Assembly (NCBI GenBank): GCA_903833215.1
Contig: CAILEM010000061.1
Location: 21,634 to 85,633, forward strand
Source of the DNA: an uncultured Armatimonadota bacterium
Lineage (GTDB): Bacteria; Armatimonadota; Fimbriimonadia; Fimbriimonadales; Fimbriimonadaceae
Length of the DNA: 64,000 bases
Reading direction: 5' to 3'
Translations under genes and position numbers: made by a program
Part shown: positions 24,606 to 34,179 of the stretch, one piece after another
Position numbering within the stretch: position 1 is the first letter of the stretch
Layout of the letters: every line of letters begins with the position of its first letter
The notes under the pieces: generated by a model
Databases searched by the model: none
What the model was told of the DNA's origin: nothing
What the model saw: the letters and a program-made list of their open reading frames with translations, nothing else

Positions 24606-26708
24606 TCAGAGCGGTGGGGGCACGCGCTTTTCGATCCCTGTTGTCGGATTATCTTTGGCTTGCTGTTTTGCACTCAGAATGCGCGTCTGTACGTCCTTTG
24701 GCAAGCTGCTAAACGGCGCAGGTTTGGAATCGGACGGCACGACAATGTCATGCAAAGTCGTCTTGTCCAGCACCGTTGTGCTGTATTTGTAAGTGAGTGC
24801 GTAATTTGCGCGCTGGATCTCCTGAAAGCGGTCGAACATTGGGTTTTGGTCTGGAGGAGCGCTCTCGTAGTAAGCCAACGAGTTGCCCAAGCTCTGCGCG
24901 TCGAAGATTCTCACGTACTGGAGCCTAACATTCTTCGCAGTGGAAGAAGCGAGGATCGCTGGTGCGTTTTGCCGGGAGAGTGACAACTCTCCGTCTGCGG
25001 GCAGGCCACCTGGAATGCACTCGGTTGGCTCCATTAGGTGGCGAAAATCCGTGCCTTCTGGAACGTCAATGGGGCCCGAGAAATGCTTGAACGGCCTATG
25101 ATATGCCTCTCGTTCGACCAACCCGAGTTGGTCGGCAGTGAGATCTTTAAACAGGATCTTCTGACCACTTATGAGGTCACGCCTCTGACCGGCAGTCAAA
25201 GAGCCCCAAAGCTTGAGCGAGATCCAATCCTGATCGACGTTCTGCGTGCTGTTTGGGTCGAAAAGCATGCCAAATGGCACTCCAAAAGTGTCGTAGTCAC
25301 TCGGCTGAGCCTTGAGAGCGAACTCGCCCTCCGCATCAAGGCTCGCACGGCCGGAATCTTGAATGCTCCGCAAATATTTGCCCAAAACAGTTCTGTCGAG
25401 CCTAAGGCTTTTCGACGTGAATTCATGACGGCTCTTCACGACAACCCAACCATCCTTCTCAGACATCTGCAGGTTGCCAAGACCCTCTGCCGTCTCGGCA
25501 AAACTGGTCAGGTTCAGAGAACTTGAAGAAGGGAAGAAGTTCAATCCCACTAGGTCATCTGGAAGCGAGGCAATCAGGTTTAAGTGATTGACTTCGGCGA
25601 TGGATACAAATCCGTCCGTGGGCACCAGCGAAAGTGGGTCCGTTTCGTCTGGATGGGCCAGAAGATCAAGAGCAGCTGCGGGCGGGCCAGCGAGTGCACG
25701 CTGGTTTGGATTCATCCATCCCTTGGTCGCTTCTAGAACTAACTTCGAGTTTGATCCTAAAGTGATTTTTGTTCCCGTCGCCGCTGGCGGATTCATCATG
25801 GACTTAGAGAAATTTCGAGTGAAGTCATTTCCGACCCAGATGGAAGTAGATCCGAGCGTAGAAGTTCCTGCAAGGATATAAATCTGGAAATGAGCCAGAG
25901 CGGACGAGTTTGACCGATGCGCGATGAGCAGGATGCGATCGGGTGTCTGCGTAATCGTGTCTTTGGCGTCAAGGGGATCCCCATCAAACCGGTTTTGCGC
26001 AGCTTCGGTTCGACCAGAAACCGCGCTCGCCCATGTGTTTTGCTCTTGAGTGAATTTGGCAAGGATGGCATCGCAGGAGAAGTTCAGTGGACGCTGCGTA
26101 CGGGTTGGTTTATTGGAAAAGGCAATTCGGTCTCCAGGTTGAAACATAGAGATTTCATTGAGATCAAGGGCAGCGATGCAGCGAAGAAGGGCGCGACGAA
26201 CTGGAGTCATGTTCAGCTTATCGCTGAGTTCGGCGTATGGGCTAAAGGCATATTGCGGGTTCTTTTCCCTTTGCTTTTCAAAGTCGCCAGCAAGTTTTTT
26301 CGCCTGTTCCAAACTAAGGGTTGATTCGCGAATTTCTTTGGAGCGGTTGACCTCGGCAAGGATTTGCGACTTCCGATATTGTTTTTCCCGTTCGAATTCA
26401 CCACGTTCGGCTGTGGTTGTACGAGAGAGTCGATAGGTGCCATGGTCTTTTTTCCAAACACCATCGGTAACTTCCGCGATCCGGTTCATGACCTCGTCGA
26501 GGGGGCGCGCATGGACGTCCAGAAGAACGATGTCGTCTGACATGCGAGCTGTGGCTGCCATCGGAATGCCGGTAGCCTTTCCAAGGGCAGAAACGATTTT
26601 AGGAACAGGTGCGGCGGGCAGAATCAATGTGACCGGCTGGTTCGTTGTTCCTTGGCCGGAGGGGAGACCAAGGAACGACCAGCCTAAGCAAACTGCAGAA
26701 AGGAACAT
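24606..26708 (-). CDS. Large secreted protein with N-terminal STN-like segment, function unknown
   Basis: 700 residues. A signal peptide (MFLSAVCLGWSFLGLPSG) precedes a ~70-residue segment ('VPKIVSALGKATGIPM... DDIVLLDVHARPLDEVMNRIAEVTDGVWKK... YRLSR') with the layout of secretin/TonB short N-terminal domains. The rest (100-700) is not recognised: a long helical stretch (105-165), then mixed beta-rich sequence. Three bases separate it from the membrane glycosyltransferase gene upstream on the same strand, so they form an operon. Role unknown. Confidence 0.65.
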   Translation of the reverse strand: MFLSAVCLGWSFLGLPSGQGTTNQPVTLILPAAPVPKIVSALGKATGIPMAATARMSDDIVLLDVHARPLDEVMNRIAEVTDGVWKKDHGTYRLSRTTTAERGEFEREKQYRKSQILAEVNRSKEIRESTLSLEQAKKLAGDFEKQREKNPQYAFSPYAELSDKLNMTPVRRALLRCIAALDLNEISMFQPGDRIAFSNKPTRTQRPLNFSCDAILAKFTQEQNTWASAVSGRTEAAQNRFDGDPLDAKDTITQTPDRILLIAHRSNSSALAHFQIYILAGTSTLGSTSIWVGNDFTRNFSKSMMNPPAATGTKITLGSNSKLVLEATKGWMNPNQRALAGPPAAALDLLAHPDETDPLSLVPTDGFVSIAEVNHLNLIASLPDDLVGLNFFPSSSSLNLTSFAETAEGLGNLQMSEKDGWVVVKSRHEFTSKSLRLDRTVLGKYLRSIQDSGRASLDAEGEFALKAQPSDYDTFGVPFGMLFDPNSTQNVDQDWISLKLWGSLTAGQRRDLISGQKILFKDLTADQLGLVEREAYHRPFKHFSGPIDVPEGTDFRHLMEPTECIPGGLPADGELSLSRQNAPAILASSTAKNVRLQYVRIFDAQSLGNSLAYYESAPPDQNPMFDRFQEIQRANYALTYKYSTTVLDKTTLHDIVVPSDSKPAPFSSLPKDVQTRILSAKQQAKDNPTTGIEKRVPPPL

Positions 26709-26711
26709 ATG

Positions 26712-28169
26712 CTACGGAAGACGGTTGCCAGCCTCAATCCGTTGAGCAAACGCATCCGGTATTTGCGACAAGGCAAAAATGTTTGTCCCAAGGAAAACCA
26801 ACGCCAACGCTGGGAAGGCAAACCGTTGGAACTTTCCAAGTAGCTGCCAGGCACCTATCGCCAGACCACACGCAATTGGGCCGAGTGCCGGGAGGAGATA
26901 CCGCGCTTGAGCTTGGAAGTACTGCATATTGAATCTCAGGAATAGCAGGAGCACGATCACGCAGAAGGCAGCATTTACGATCTGAACTGATTTGGTCTCC
27001 TTCCACTCTTCTTTGGTCAGAGCTATGATCCATCCCAGAACGCAAAGGACGGTCACAGCCAGGAGCATCCTGTAGAGCGTATTGGGTGCGGCGCCTTTGG
27101 CGGATACACCGGTAAACGAAGTACCTCGCTCGTTCATCCAGATATCCATGTATCCGAACACGCCGAAGAAGGATCGCGATGTCCACCAACCCACCCAGTC
27201 TTTCCAGTAGGTCATTTCGCCGGAACTTCCGGGATCGGTGGCCTCGATGCCTGCAACCAGGTCGGACTTTTGTGCAGAACCCTTAAACGCCGAGTTAAAA
27301 GCTTTGATGGCAAGAGGGTCTTTATAGAGCGTCTGGTTTCGAAACCACCAAGGAGCAACGATGACCATCGCAATCGCACCGGCAGCGAGAATCATGCGAA
27401 AGGCTGGTTGTTTAGGACGCCTCTTTTCAAGTTTTTCCACAGCCACGAGGATCGAGTCGGTGCCTTGCTCACTCGGCAAATCCTGCTCTTGAGGAAGGAA
27501 CGCTGCGAGTAGCAGAACCGGAGCAAGACTCAACGCGGTGGTCTTGGTTAGCATCGCAAGTCCAGCCAGGACCCCTATAACAGCGATCCGTTTCCAACTC
27601 CACTCCTCGCGAAGGCACAAGGCCGTTGTCGCGAGGGTCCAGGTGCACAGCAGAATCAGCAGTGGATCGTTGCTCACCGCACCACTTAGGGCGGTGAACA
27701 TCGGCAGAAATGAAGCAAAGGCCGCAGCGGCGAGAGCAACCTCTGGGTTTCGAAATCCCCAAAACGCAAGGAAGAATACGCCCGCGACGGTGCCTGCCCC
27801 TAGAATCACATTCAACGCCCGGAGTTTCAGGCCGTCTCCCTTCTGTGTGAGATCGGAAACCCCCATCAACTTGCACCACCCCGTTGCCAGGACGTAGAAG
27901 GCGGGAGGCTGGTGGCTCTGGTAGGTTTCGTACAGATTGGGATCCGTCGGTGAAAAAACCGGAAATCCCTTACCGGCCAAGAGGTGATTGACGTAGTTCA
28001 CATGCTGACGCTCATCGGGCGCCCCAATATCTTGGATTTTTTGCGGCTTTCCGAGCCCAAGCAACGCCCCCGCCTGACGATAGGGTGTTACAGCAGCGTA
28101 ATTGGCAGCCAATACGATGTGGCCAAAGATCAATGCGATCAACAGTGCAAGCGTCAAGTTACGAGACAT
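26712..28169 (-). CDS. GT-C type membrane glycosyltransferase (ArnT/PMT-like)
   Basis: 485 residues, about 11-12 predicted helices. The first periplasmic loop carries 'GAPDERQHVNYVNHLLAGKGFPVF' with an acidic D-E pair as in polyprenyl-phosphate-dependent glycosyltransferases (family 39/DUF2142-like), followed by 'YETYQSHQPPAFYVLA', a typical H-Q/H-P-P motif. It would transfer a sugar from a lipid carrier to a substrate on the outer side of the inner membrane. Forms an operon with the secreted 700-residue protein, which could be linked to its job. Specific substrate unknown. Confidence 0.75.
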   Translation of the reverse strand: MSRNLTLALLIALIFGHIVLAANYAAVTPYRQAGALLGLGKPQKIQDIGAPDERQHVNYVNHLLAGKGFPVFSPTDPNLYETYQSHQPPAFYVLATGWCKLMGVSDLTQKGDGLKLRALNVILGAGTVAGVFFLAFWGFRNPEVALAAAAFASFLPMFTALSGAVSNDPLLILLCTWTLATTALCLREEWSWKRIAVIGVLAGLAMLTKTTALSLAPVLLLAAFLPQEQDLPSEQGTDSILVAVEKLEKRRPKQPAFRMILAAGAIAMVIVAPWWFRNQTLYKDPLAIKAFNSAFKGSAQKSDLVAGIEATDPGSSGEMTYWKDWVGWWTSRSFFGVFGYMDIWMNERGTSFTGVSAKGAAPNTLYRMLLAVTVLCVLGWIIALTKEEWKETKSVQIVNAAFCVIVLLLFLRFNMQYFQAQARYLLPALGPIACGLAIGAWQLLGKFQRFAFPALALVFLGTNIFALSQIPDAFAQRIEAGNRLP

Positions 28170-28271
28170 TTTTGGCTACGTTACCTCTTTGAAACCGGTG
28201 AGGCAGATACAGATACCTTCGCTCTACCCGGTGCAAACCCAACAACAAGCAATAATGCCCCCATCGTTCCC

Positions 28272-28299
28272 TTGCGGGTTACTGAATCTGAGTTACAAT
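28272..28299 (+). promoter_or_regulatory. Sigma-70-like promoter of the LolA/thioredoxin gene
   Basis: TTGCGG (28272-28277), a 16-base spacer and TACAAT (28294-28299), 33 bases before the ATG. A Shine-Dalgarno AGGAG follows at 28322-28326. Both hexamers are good matches to the consensus. Confidence 0.55.
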
Positions 28300-28332
28300 G
28301 AACCCAATCACCGAATGCCCCAGGAGATATTT

Positions 28333-29334
28333 ATGCGTAGACCCATTCTTTTTATTGCAGGCACAGCACTCGTCGCTATTGCGGTCGCCCAGAGCGGAAC
28401 AAGCGCTCTTTTGGCAAGCTTTGGCAAGGCGATGAGTGAAGCGAAAACCGTTTCCTCCAACTACACATTTCAAACCATTTCGAAGGGCGGTGCCGATCCC
28501 TATACCGTTACTTTGAAGAAGCCGAACATGGTCCGCATAGAGACGCCAACCCAGACCGTCGTTGCCGATGGGAAGGAGATCACCACTTATGACAAAGGGG
28601 ACAAGACGTACTTCAAACAAGCCCAGACCCCAGCTTTGATCAAGTCCTTGTTTGCGCCTGAAGAACTGCATCTCTTTGCCGGTTTCTTTGATGCGAGTGC
28701 TTACAAAGCGGTGCGGTCGAAAGATCTCGGCGCAAAGGCGGTCAAGGGTGGGACGATGAATGCCGTCGAAGCCGCCTATGACGCCCAGGATCGAAAAGTC
28801 GTTACTTATCTCCTTAGCCCAGACGACAAACTTGCTCGCAAGGCCCAGATTGAACTCGACAAGAAGGATCCCGAGCACAAGGTGTCAATGGTTTTCGACA
28901 CGAAGTCGATGACCGTCAATGGCGATATCCCTGACTCGACTTTTGCGTTTCAGCCCCCGGCTGATTCGCGTGAGTTGTCACTTGCCGAAATCAATGCCGG
29001 CAAGTGGTACTACGATCTCGACGAGGCTAAGAAAGTCGCCAAGGCGTCGGGACGAATGATCTTTGTGGACTTCTTTGCCACTTGGTGCGGTCCATGTAAG
29101 ATGCTTGAGCGTGAGTGCTTCGGCACCGACGAGTTCAAGAAGTTTGGCAAGAAGCTCGTTTTCTGCCGAATCGACGTTGACGATCAGAAGAGCGTTGCTG
29201 AGGCTTACGGTATCACGGCGATGCCAACTCAGGATGTGATGGACAAGGATGGAAACGTCGTCAAGCAAATCGTTGGATACGGTGGACCTGAGATGTTCTT
29301 CAACTTCCTCACCGGTGCCGTCGGGAATCCTTAG
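28333..29334 (+). CDS. Fusion of LolA-like domain and thioredoxin domain, exported
   Basis: 333 residues from the ATG with AGGAG at 28322-28326; the frame upstream is open but carries no signal and no Shine-Dalgarno. A signal peptide (RRPILFIAGTALVAIAVAQ) leads to a region (25-210) with the layout of LolA/LolB or DUF2092 lipoprotein-carrier domains ('SNYTFQTISKG...YTVTLKKPNMVRIETP... VVADGKEITTYDKGDKTYFKQ... LSPDDKLARKAQIELDKKD'). Residues 218-333 are a thioredoxin fold with WCGPC (251-255) and the cis-Pro loop (AMPTQDVM). It would act outside the inner membrane, perhaps combining hydrophobic ligand carriage with disulfide exchange. A strong terminator follows. Confidence 0.82.
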   Translation: MRRPILFIAGTALVAIAVAQSGTSALLASFGKAMSEAKTVSSNYTFQTISKGGADPYTVTLKKPNMVRIETPTQTVVADGKEITTYDKGDKTYFKQAQTPALIKSLFAPEELHLFAGFFDASAYKAVRSKDLGAKAVKGGTMNAVEAAYDAQDRKVVTYLLSPDDKLARKAQIELDKKDPEHKVSMVFDTKSMTVNGDIPDSTFAFQPPADSRELSLAEINAGKWYYDLDEAKKVAKASGRMIFVDFFATWCGPCKMLERECFGTDEFKKFGKKLVFCRIDVDDQKSVAEAYGITAMPTQDVMDKDGNVVKQIVGYGGPEMFFNFLTGAVGNP

Positions 29335-29354
29335 TTCTTGCTCTGAAGGTAAAG

Positions 29355-29388
29355 AAGGGAGGCGGATCGATGATCCGCCTCCCTTTTT
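29355..29388 (+). terminator. Rho-independent terminator after the LolA/thioredoxin gene
   Basis: Twelve-base arms GGGAGGCGGATC (29357-29368) and GATCCGCCTCCC (29372-29383) with a 3-base loop, then TTTTT. The most convincing terminator in this part of the window. Confidence 0.92.
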
Positions 29389-29558
29389 GCTGATCCCTTC
29401 GCCGATTTCTCGTACTACACAAGTGGAATGTGCAGTGCTGTTATCTCGACGCTTTCAGAATTCACTTTGCTGGAAGCGCAAGCGGACTTCTTGGACTTGG
29501 GGGCGATTCTCGTCGGGTATCCTCTCTCAAGTAAATTTACAAGGACGGAGTACCCCTT

Positions 29559-30692
29559 TTGAGCCGAGCTTCAGGCACCGCCTCATCCGAAAAGGCGACA
29601 ACTAGCAGAGATGTTCCGCAATTGAGACCACGCGACCTCCTCTCAAAAGACGATTGCCTTGAGATCTTCAAGCAGGTCTACCTAGCACGCTACTTTGACG
29701 TCCGGTTGATCAAAGAAAAGCGTCGAGGTCGTCTCAAGGGAACTCTATATTCTTCGCACAACCAGGAAGCGATCCTCGTCGGAGCTCTCTTTGGTTTAGA
29801 GTCGAACGACTGGATTTCTCCCATCCACCGCGACATGCCCGCGTTTTTCCTGAAGGACATCAAAGGAGACTGGCGTCGCCCAGATCGTTTCGGCATGAGT
29901 ATCAATGAAGTCTGTGCTCAAGTGTGGGGCAAGGCTGATTCTCCAGGCAGAGCGCGCGACAACTGGTCGCACATCGGCAGCCGAAGCAAGCACATCATTC
30001 ACTCAACTTCGATGCTTGCTGGAACAATCCCCGTCGCAGCCGGTTTGATGTACGCGGACCGACTGAACGGTGGCAATGCCGTATGTGTCACGTTCAACGG
30101 AGAAGGATCCACCGCTCAAGGCATTTTTCACGAGGCCATTAACTATGCAGCCGTTCACAAGTTATCGGTTGTGACGGTCGTAGAGAACAACCAGTGGGCC
30201 TACGGCACTCCCATGGAACTCGGATGCCCGACTTCAGATGTCGCGGATCGCGCCAAAGGCTACGGGATTCCTGGGTTCATCGCTGACGGACAAGATGTGT
30301 TTGATGTGTACGACAAGGTCATGATGGCAGTTGAGCATGCGCGGAAAGGCAATGGGCCCAGCATAGTCGAATGCAAGACGTTCCGCGCCTATGGACACGG
30401 CGATCACGATGACGACCGAGCGAACAAGTACCGTCCCCAAGAGGAAATTGTTAAGGGCAGACAACGGGACCCTATCGGTGTCTGTCGTCGCACCCTGATG
30501 GCGTTGGGATATCTCGGAGATGACGCGGCTGAGCTGTATCACGCGGAAGGTAAGAATGCGACCGAAGCTACGAACGAAGACTTTCCTCCTGAGGTTGTTG
30601 ATTTTCTGAACGAGGGAATCGAATTTGCGCTTCAGTCTCCGCTACCGGCCGCCGAGGAAGCGGGACGCTGGGTCTTTAAGGAGGACAATTGA
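29559..30692 (+). CDS. 2-oxoacid dehydrogenase E1 component, alpha subunit
   Basis: 377 residues from a TTG with GGAG at 29547-29550, 8 bases upstream. It is the thiamine-diphosphate subunit of pyruvate, acetoin or branched-chain 2-oxoacid dehydrogenases. The cofactor motif reads GEGSTAQGIFHEAINYAAVHK...ENN (181-211); the usual GDG is GEG. The loop 'GSRSKHIIHSTSMLAGTIPVAAGLMYA' and 'CKTFRAYGHGDHDDDRANKYR' are typical. It overlaps the beta-subunit gene by four bases. No E2 or E3 gene follows, so which complex it serves is not shown. Confidence 0.88.
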   Translation: MSRASGTASSEKATTSRDVPQLRPRDLLSKDDCLEIFKQVYLARYFDVRLIKEKRRGRLKGTLYSSHNQEAILVGALFGLESNDWISPIHRDMPAFFLKDIKGDWRRPDRFGMSINEVCAQVWGKADSPGRARDNWSHIGSRSKHIIHSTSMLAGTIPVAAGLMYADRLNGGNAVCVTFNGEGSTAQGIFHEAINYAAVHKLSVVTVVENNQWAYGTPMELGCPTSDVADRAKGYGIPGFIADGQDVFDVYDKVMMAVEHARKGNGPSIVECKTFRAYGHGDHDDDRANKYRPQEEIVKGRQRDPIGVCRRTLMALGYLGDDAAELYHAEGKNATEATNEDFPPEVVDFLNEGIEFALQSPLPAAEEAGRWVFKEDN

Positions 30693-31702
30693 GCGCAGTC
30701 GCCAATCCAACTCAGATCGTTAAGAAGAATTACGTAACGGCGATCCGCGAAGCCTTGTTCGAGGAGATGGCCCTCAACCCGGACATGATCTGTCAGGGCG
30801 AGGATATCGGAATTCTCGGTGGAGCCTTCGGGGTTACGGAAGGTCTTCAAGCCGAATATGGCGCAAGTCGAGTCATTGACATGCCGATCTCGGAGGCCTG
30901 CATCGTTGGGTCCGCTGTCGGAATGGCTCTTGCTGGCAAGACAGTGATGGCCGAGATGCAGTTCATCGACTTCATCTCCTGCGGTTTTGACCAAATCGTC
31001 AACATGATGGCGACGTATTGCTACCGGACCGCAGGTGAGGTTAATATGCCCGTCGTGGTGAGGGGACCTGCCGGCGCCTACGGCGGTGGAGCTCTCTACC
31101 ACAGTCAGATGAACGAGGCTTGGTTCTGCAACTCACCAGGTCTTAAAGTTATTTGCCCAAGCACTCCGTACGATGCGAAAGGCTTGATGAAGGCAGCACT
31201 CCGAGATGGCAATCCTTGCCTCTTCTTTGAGATCAAAGAGCTGTACCGCAAGAGGGAAGTCGAAGAGCTATTGCCTGAAGAAGACTATGTCATCCAGTTA
31301 GGGAAGGCAGCAGTTCGCCGCTCAGGAAAGGACATCACCTTCGTCAGCTACGGTCAGAACGTTTATCACTGCCTCCAAGCAGCTGATGAGCTTGCGAAGC
31401 TCGGTGTTGACGCTGAAGTCATTGATATTCGAACCCTTGTCCCATTGGACGAGGATACGATCTTCACCTCCATTGCTAAGACGAGCCGTTTGATCGTCGT
31501 GAATGAAGCTCCGATGACCTGCGGTTTTGCCGGAGAGATCATCGCACGAGTGTCGGAAAAAGCATTTGAATATCTCGATGCCGCTCCTGTGCGAATCACG
31601 CGACTTGATACGCCAGTGCCTTGGGTGAAGCCACTTGAGCTTTACGTACTTCCATCGGTTGAAAAGATCGTTGCCGCGGCACTGAAGACCGTCAAATACT
31701 GA
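30689..31702 (+). CDS. 2-oxoacid dehydrogenase E1 component, beta subunit
   Basis: 337 residues from a TTG that overlaps the alpha-subunit stop; Shine-Dalgarno AAGGAGG lies just before. Hallmarks: 'VTAIREALFEEMALNPDMICQGEDIGILGGAFGVTEGL', 'DMPISEACIVGSAVGMALAGKTVMAEMQFIDFI', 'VVRGPAGAYGGGALYHSQ' and the C-terminal transketolase fold 'EVIDIRTLVPLDEDTI'. It completes the E1 heterotetramer with the alpha subunit. An acetoin or branched-chain-type enzyme is as likely as pyruvate dehydrogenase. Confidence 0.9.
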   Translation: MSAVANPTQIVKKNYVTAIREALFEEMALNPDMICQGEDIGILGGAFGVTEGLQAEYGASRVIDMPISEACIVGSAVGMALAGKTVMAEMQFIDFISCGFDQIVNMMATYCYRTAGEVNMPVVVRGPAGAYGGGALYHSQMNEAWFCNSPGLKVICPSTPYDAKGLMKAALRDGNPCLFFEIKELYRKREVEELLPEEDYVIQLGKAAVRRSGKDITFVSYGQNVYHCLQAADELAKLGVDAEVIDIRTLVPLDEDTIFTSIAKTSRLIVVNEAPMTCGFAGEIIARVSEKAFEYLDAAPVRITRLDTPVPWVKPLELYVLPSVEKIVAAALKTVKY

Positions 31703-31773
31703 TTTTAGGCTCTGCTCAAACTCTGAATTTGGTGTGTCTGAAAACTTGCTGAACCGATTAAGCGGAATCGAAT

Positions 31774-31780
31774 GTACAAT
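31774..31780 (+). promoter_or_regulatory. Candidate -10 element for the GH35 gene
   Basis: GTACAAT ends 11 bases before the ATG, so the leader would be about five bases, near-leaderless. No good -35 is seen. Confidence 0.4.
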
Positions 31781-31791
31781 TTGAGCCAGCA

Positions 31792-34173
31792 ATGGCGCAT
31801 TTGGAGAATCGGCGTTTCGTCATCGATGGGAAACCGCAGTTGGTTCTATCGGGCGAGGTTCATTACTTCCGACTTGACCGAAAGGACTGGCACGATCGGA
31901 TTCTGAAAACCAAGCAGGCTGGCTGTAATGCCGTCGCCAGCTATATTCCCTGGCTCTTTCACGAAGAGATTGAGGGTGACATCGATGTCACGGGCCGAAA
32001 GCGTCCAGAACACGACTTGGGGGCCTTCATTGACCTTTGCCACCGCGAAGGATTGTGGTTTATTGCTCGACCGGGTCCGTTTATCATGGCCGAGGTCAAG
32101 AACGAAGGAATTCCTGACTGGATTTATCAACGATGTCCAGATGCGATCCCAACAACATGGGGTGGCAAAAAGGCAACGAGTAAAACCCTGAGTTATCTCA
32201 ATCCTACGTTCCTCAAGTTTGTGAAGCGTTGGTATTCCGCAGTCATGCCCATTCTTGCGCCACGGCTTGACTCGAACGGTGGCCCGGTCATTTCGGTGCA
32301 GCTCGATAACGAAATTGGCATGCTTCAATGCTGGACCGAGGAAGCAGATCTCAGCGAAGACGTGCTATGTGACTTCACGGGGTACGTGCAGAAGAAGTAC
32401 AGCCACGAGCAGCTCAAGACCCTCTATCCGTTTGACGTTGCAGATCCCGCGAGTCGAGCGAAGCATCTTGAAGATGCCACTTTCGAGACCGCACGGACGT
32501 TCCACTCGGACTACACCGAGGTAACCCGCCAACGATTTTCCAAGTATGCGGCGAAGCTGCGCGAGTTCGCCGAAGCGGAAGGAGTGAAAGGAATTCCATT
32601 CCTCATCAACATCCATGGCAGCGGGGGAGGTCGGGCGACGACGTTCCCCATCGGCATCAGTCAAACCTTTCGCAGTTACACCCAAGAAGCAGGTTACTGG
32701 GGATCCTCCGATCATTATTTGGGAGAACTCACGCGCCAGAACGCAGGAGATCTTTATTTCCTGAATGCATTTATGGCTTGCGTCAATCGGCCCGAACAAC
32801 CCTTGAGTTCCGTTGAGTTTGAGGCAGGTACCGGCGACTATGGTGAGAATGGCGCGGTGCGGCAATCAGGGGCGGCAACTGACTTCAAGGCGCGGTTGAG
32901 CGTGGTGCAAGGGAATCGATTGCTAAACCACTACTTGATCGCCGGTGGTCATAACCCTAAGCTTGAGAAAACCAAGCAAGATGGAAACAGCCGTATTGGT
33001 ACGACGGGTGGCCGGCACGGATTCGCCGCGCCCATAAGCCCCGAGGGGCGGCTTGATCCGACCTACTTTGCGCTCAAAGATACGAATCACACTTTATCCG
33101 CTGTCGGGCATCTCCTCGCTGACATGGACGAGGAACATGACCCGATCACCCTCGGATTTGTGCCTGACTATTACTCCACCGATGTGAAGCGTCCCGGACC
33201 CATTCGTGATTTCGTGTCTTCTGTCGAGGGCATCCGTGGCATGAACGAAGGACTGGTTCGTTCGATGTTGGCGTGTGGCTTCAGTTTTCCGGCTATCAAC
33301 CTTCAAGCCGCTATTCCAACTGGAACCAAGGCGATCGCGTTCGCTTCAGCGACTTGTCTACACAGCGATATCCAGGCATCACTGGTGGATTTCGTTTCGC
33401 AAGGAGGACACCTCCTCCTGTATGGAAGGATTCCAGTTGAAGATCTCGAAGGTCATCGTGTAACAATCCTCGCTGATGCCCTCCATCTCCACCCAGAGCC
33501 GTACAAAAATGGAACCGCCGATTATTTTCCATCCATTACGGGAATTGGTTGGGCGAAAAACGAACCTGAAATCAGGGCTTGGCAGATTCCTCCCTTCAGG
33601 GCAGAGCACGGAGAGCCGTTTCTTCAACTCACGCAAACGGACCTAATGGGTGGGACGACGGTGCGACTCGGAAAGGGAACTTGTACGGTGGTGACCGCAG
33701 AGTTACCGCTGCATATGTCGTTGTGGCACGGAATCTTTGATCGAATGTCGGTCAAACCCACCCTTCGGCACGACGCTCAGTTTGGAGGGGTCCTGCTTCA
33801 TCGAATTCGAAACAGCCGAGGAGAAAGGTTCATCAGCCTCATCAACCTCGATCAGGAGCACAAAGATTTGAATATCACCGAAGGAGAAGCAAACCTGTTC
33901 GGTGGGAAAGTGTTCTTGGCGGGCCGCACGGCGAAGTTATTGCCGCTCGGGGTTGTGATCCACGGTCATCGGATCGTTCGGTCTACCGCTGAAATTGCAG
34001 AAGTTGGTAATCATTCGATCTCCTTCAGACAGTCCCTCGAACCAGAGGTAGTTGAAATCGACGGCACAGTAGATATCGACACGCAGACGGCACGGTTCTT
34101 ACAAACAGATGGAAATTCGAGGTTGATCGAGATCCTTCCAGGAAGGGGCCTTACCAAGATTCAGACCGGTTGA
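31792..34173 (+). CDS. Glycoside hydrolase family 35 beta-galactosidase-like enzyme
   Basis: 793 residues, no signal peptide. The N-terminal half is a GH35 TIM barrel: 'LSGEVHYFRLDRKDWHDRILKTKQAGCNAVASYIPW', 'GLWFIARPGPFIMAEVKNEGIPDW', the proton-donor Glu174 in QLDNEIG, and the probable nucleophile Glu342 in SSVEFEAG. The second half has a flavodoxin-like segment ('MLACGFSFPAIN... GHLLLYGRIP') and beta domains as in large GH35 members. It would hydrolyse beta-galactosides or similar glycosides in the cytoplasm. It ends six bases before the convergent membrane-protein gene. Confidence 0.88.
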   Translation: MAHLENRRFVIDGKPQLVLSGEVHYFRLDRKDWHDRILKTKQAGCNAVASYIPWLFHEEIEGDIDVTGRKRPEHDLGAFIDLCHREGLWFIARPGPFIMAEVKNEGIPDWIYQRCPDAIPTTWGGKKATSKTLSYLNPTFLKFVKRWYSAVMPILAPRLDSNGGPVISVQLDNEIGMLQCWTEEADLSEDVLCDFTGYVQKKYSHEQLKTLYPFDVADPASRAKHLEDATFETARTFHSDYTEVTRQRFSKYAAKLREFAEAEGVKGIPFLINIHGSGGGRATTFPIGISQTFRSYTQEAGYWGSSDHYLGELTRQNAGDLYFLNAFMACVNRPEQPLSSVEFEAGTGDYGENGAVRQSGAATDFKARLSVVQGNRLLNHYLIAGGHNPKLEKTKQDGNSRIGTTGGRHGFAAPISPEGRLDPTYFALKDTNHTLSAVGHLLADMDEEHDPITLGFVPDYYSTDVKRPGPIRDFVSSVEGIRGMNEGLVRSMLACGFSFPAINLQAAIPTGTKAIAFASATCLHSDIQASLVDFVSQGGHLLLYGRIPVEDLEGHRVTILADALHLHPEPYKNGTADYFPSITGIGWAKNEPEIRAWQIPPFRAEHGEPFLQLTQTDLMGGTTVRLGKGTCTVVTAELPLHMSLWHGIFDRMSVKPTLRHDAQFGGVLLHRIRNSRGERFISLINLDQEHKDLNITEGEANLFGGKVFLAGRTAKLLPLGVVIHGHRIVRSTAEIAEVGNHSISFRQSLEPEVVEIDGTVDIDTQTARFLQTDGNSRLIEILPGRGLTKIQTG

Positions 34174-34179
34174 CCCAAT

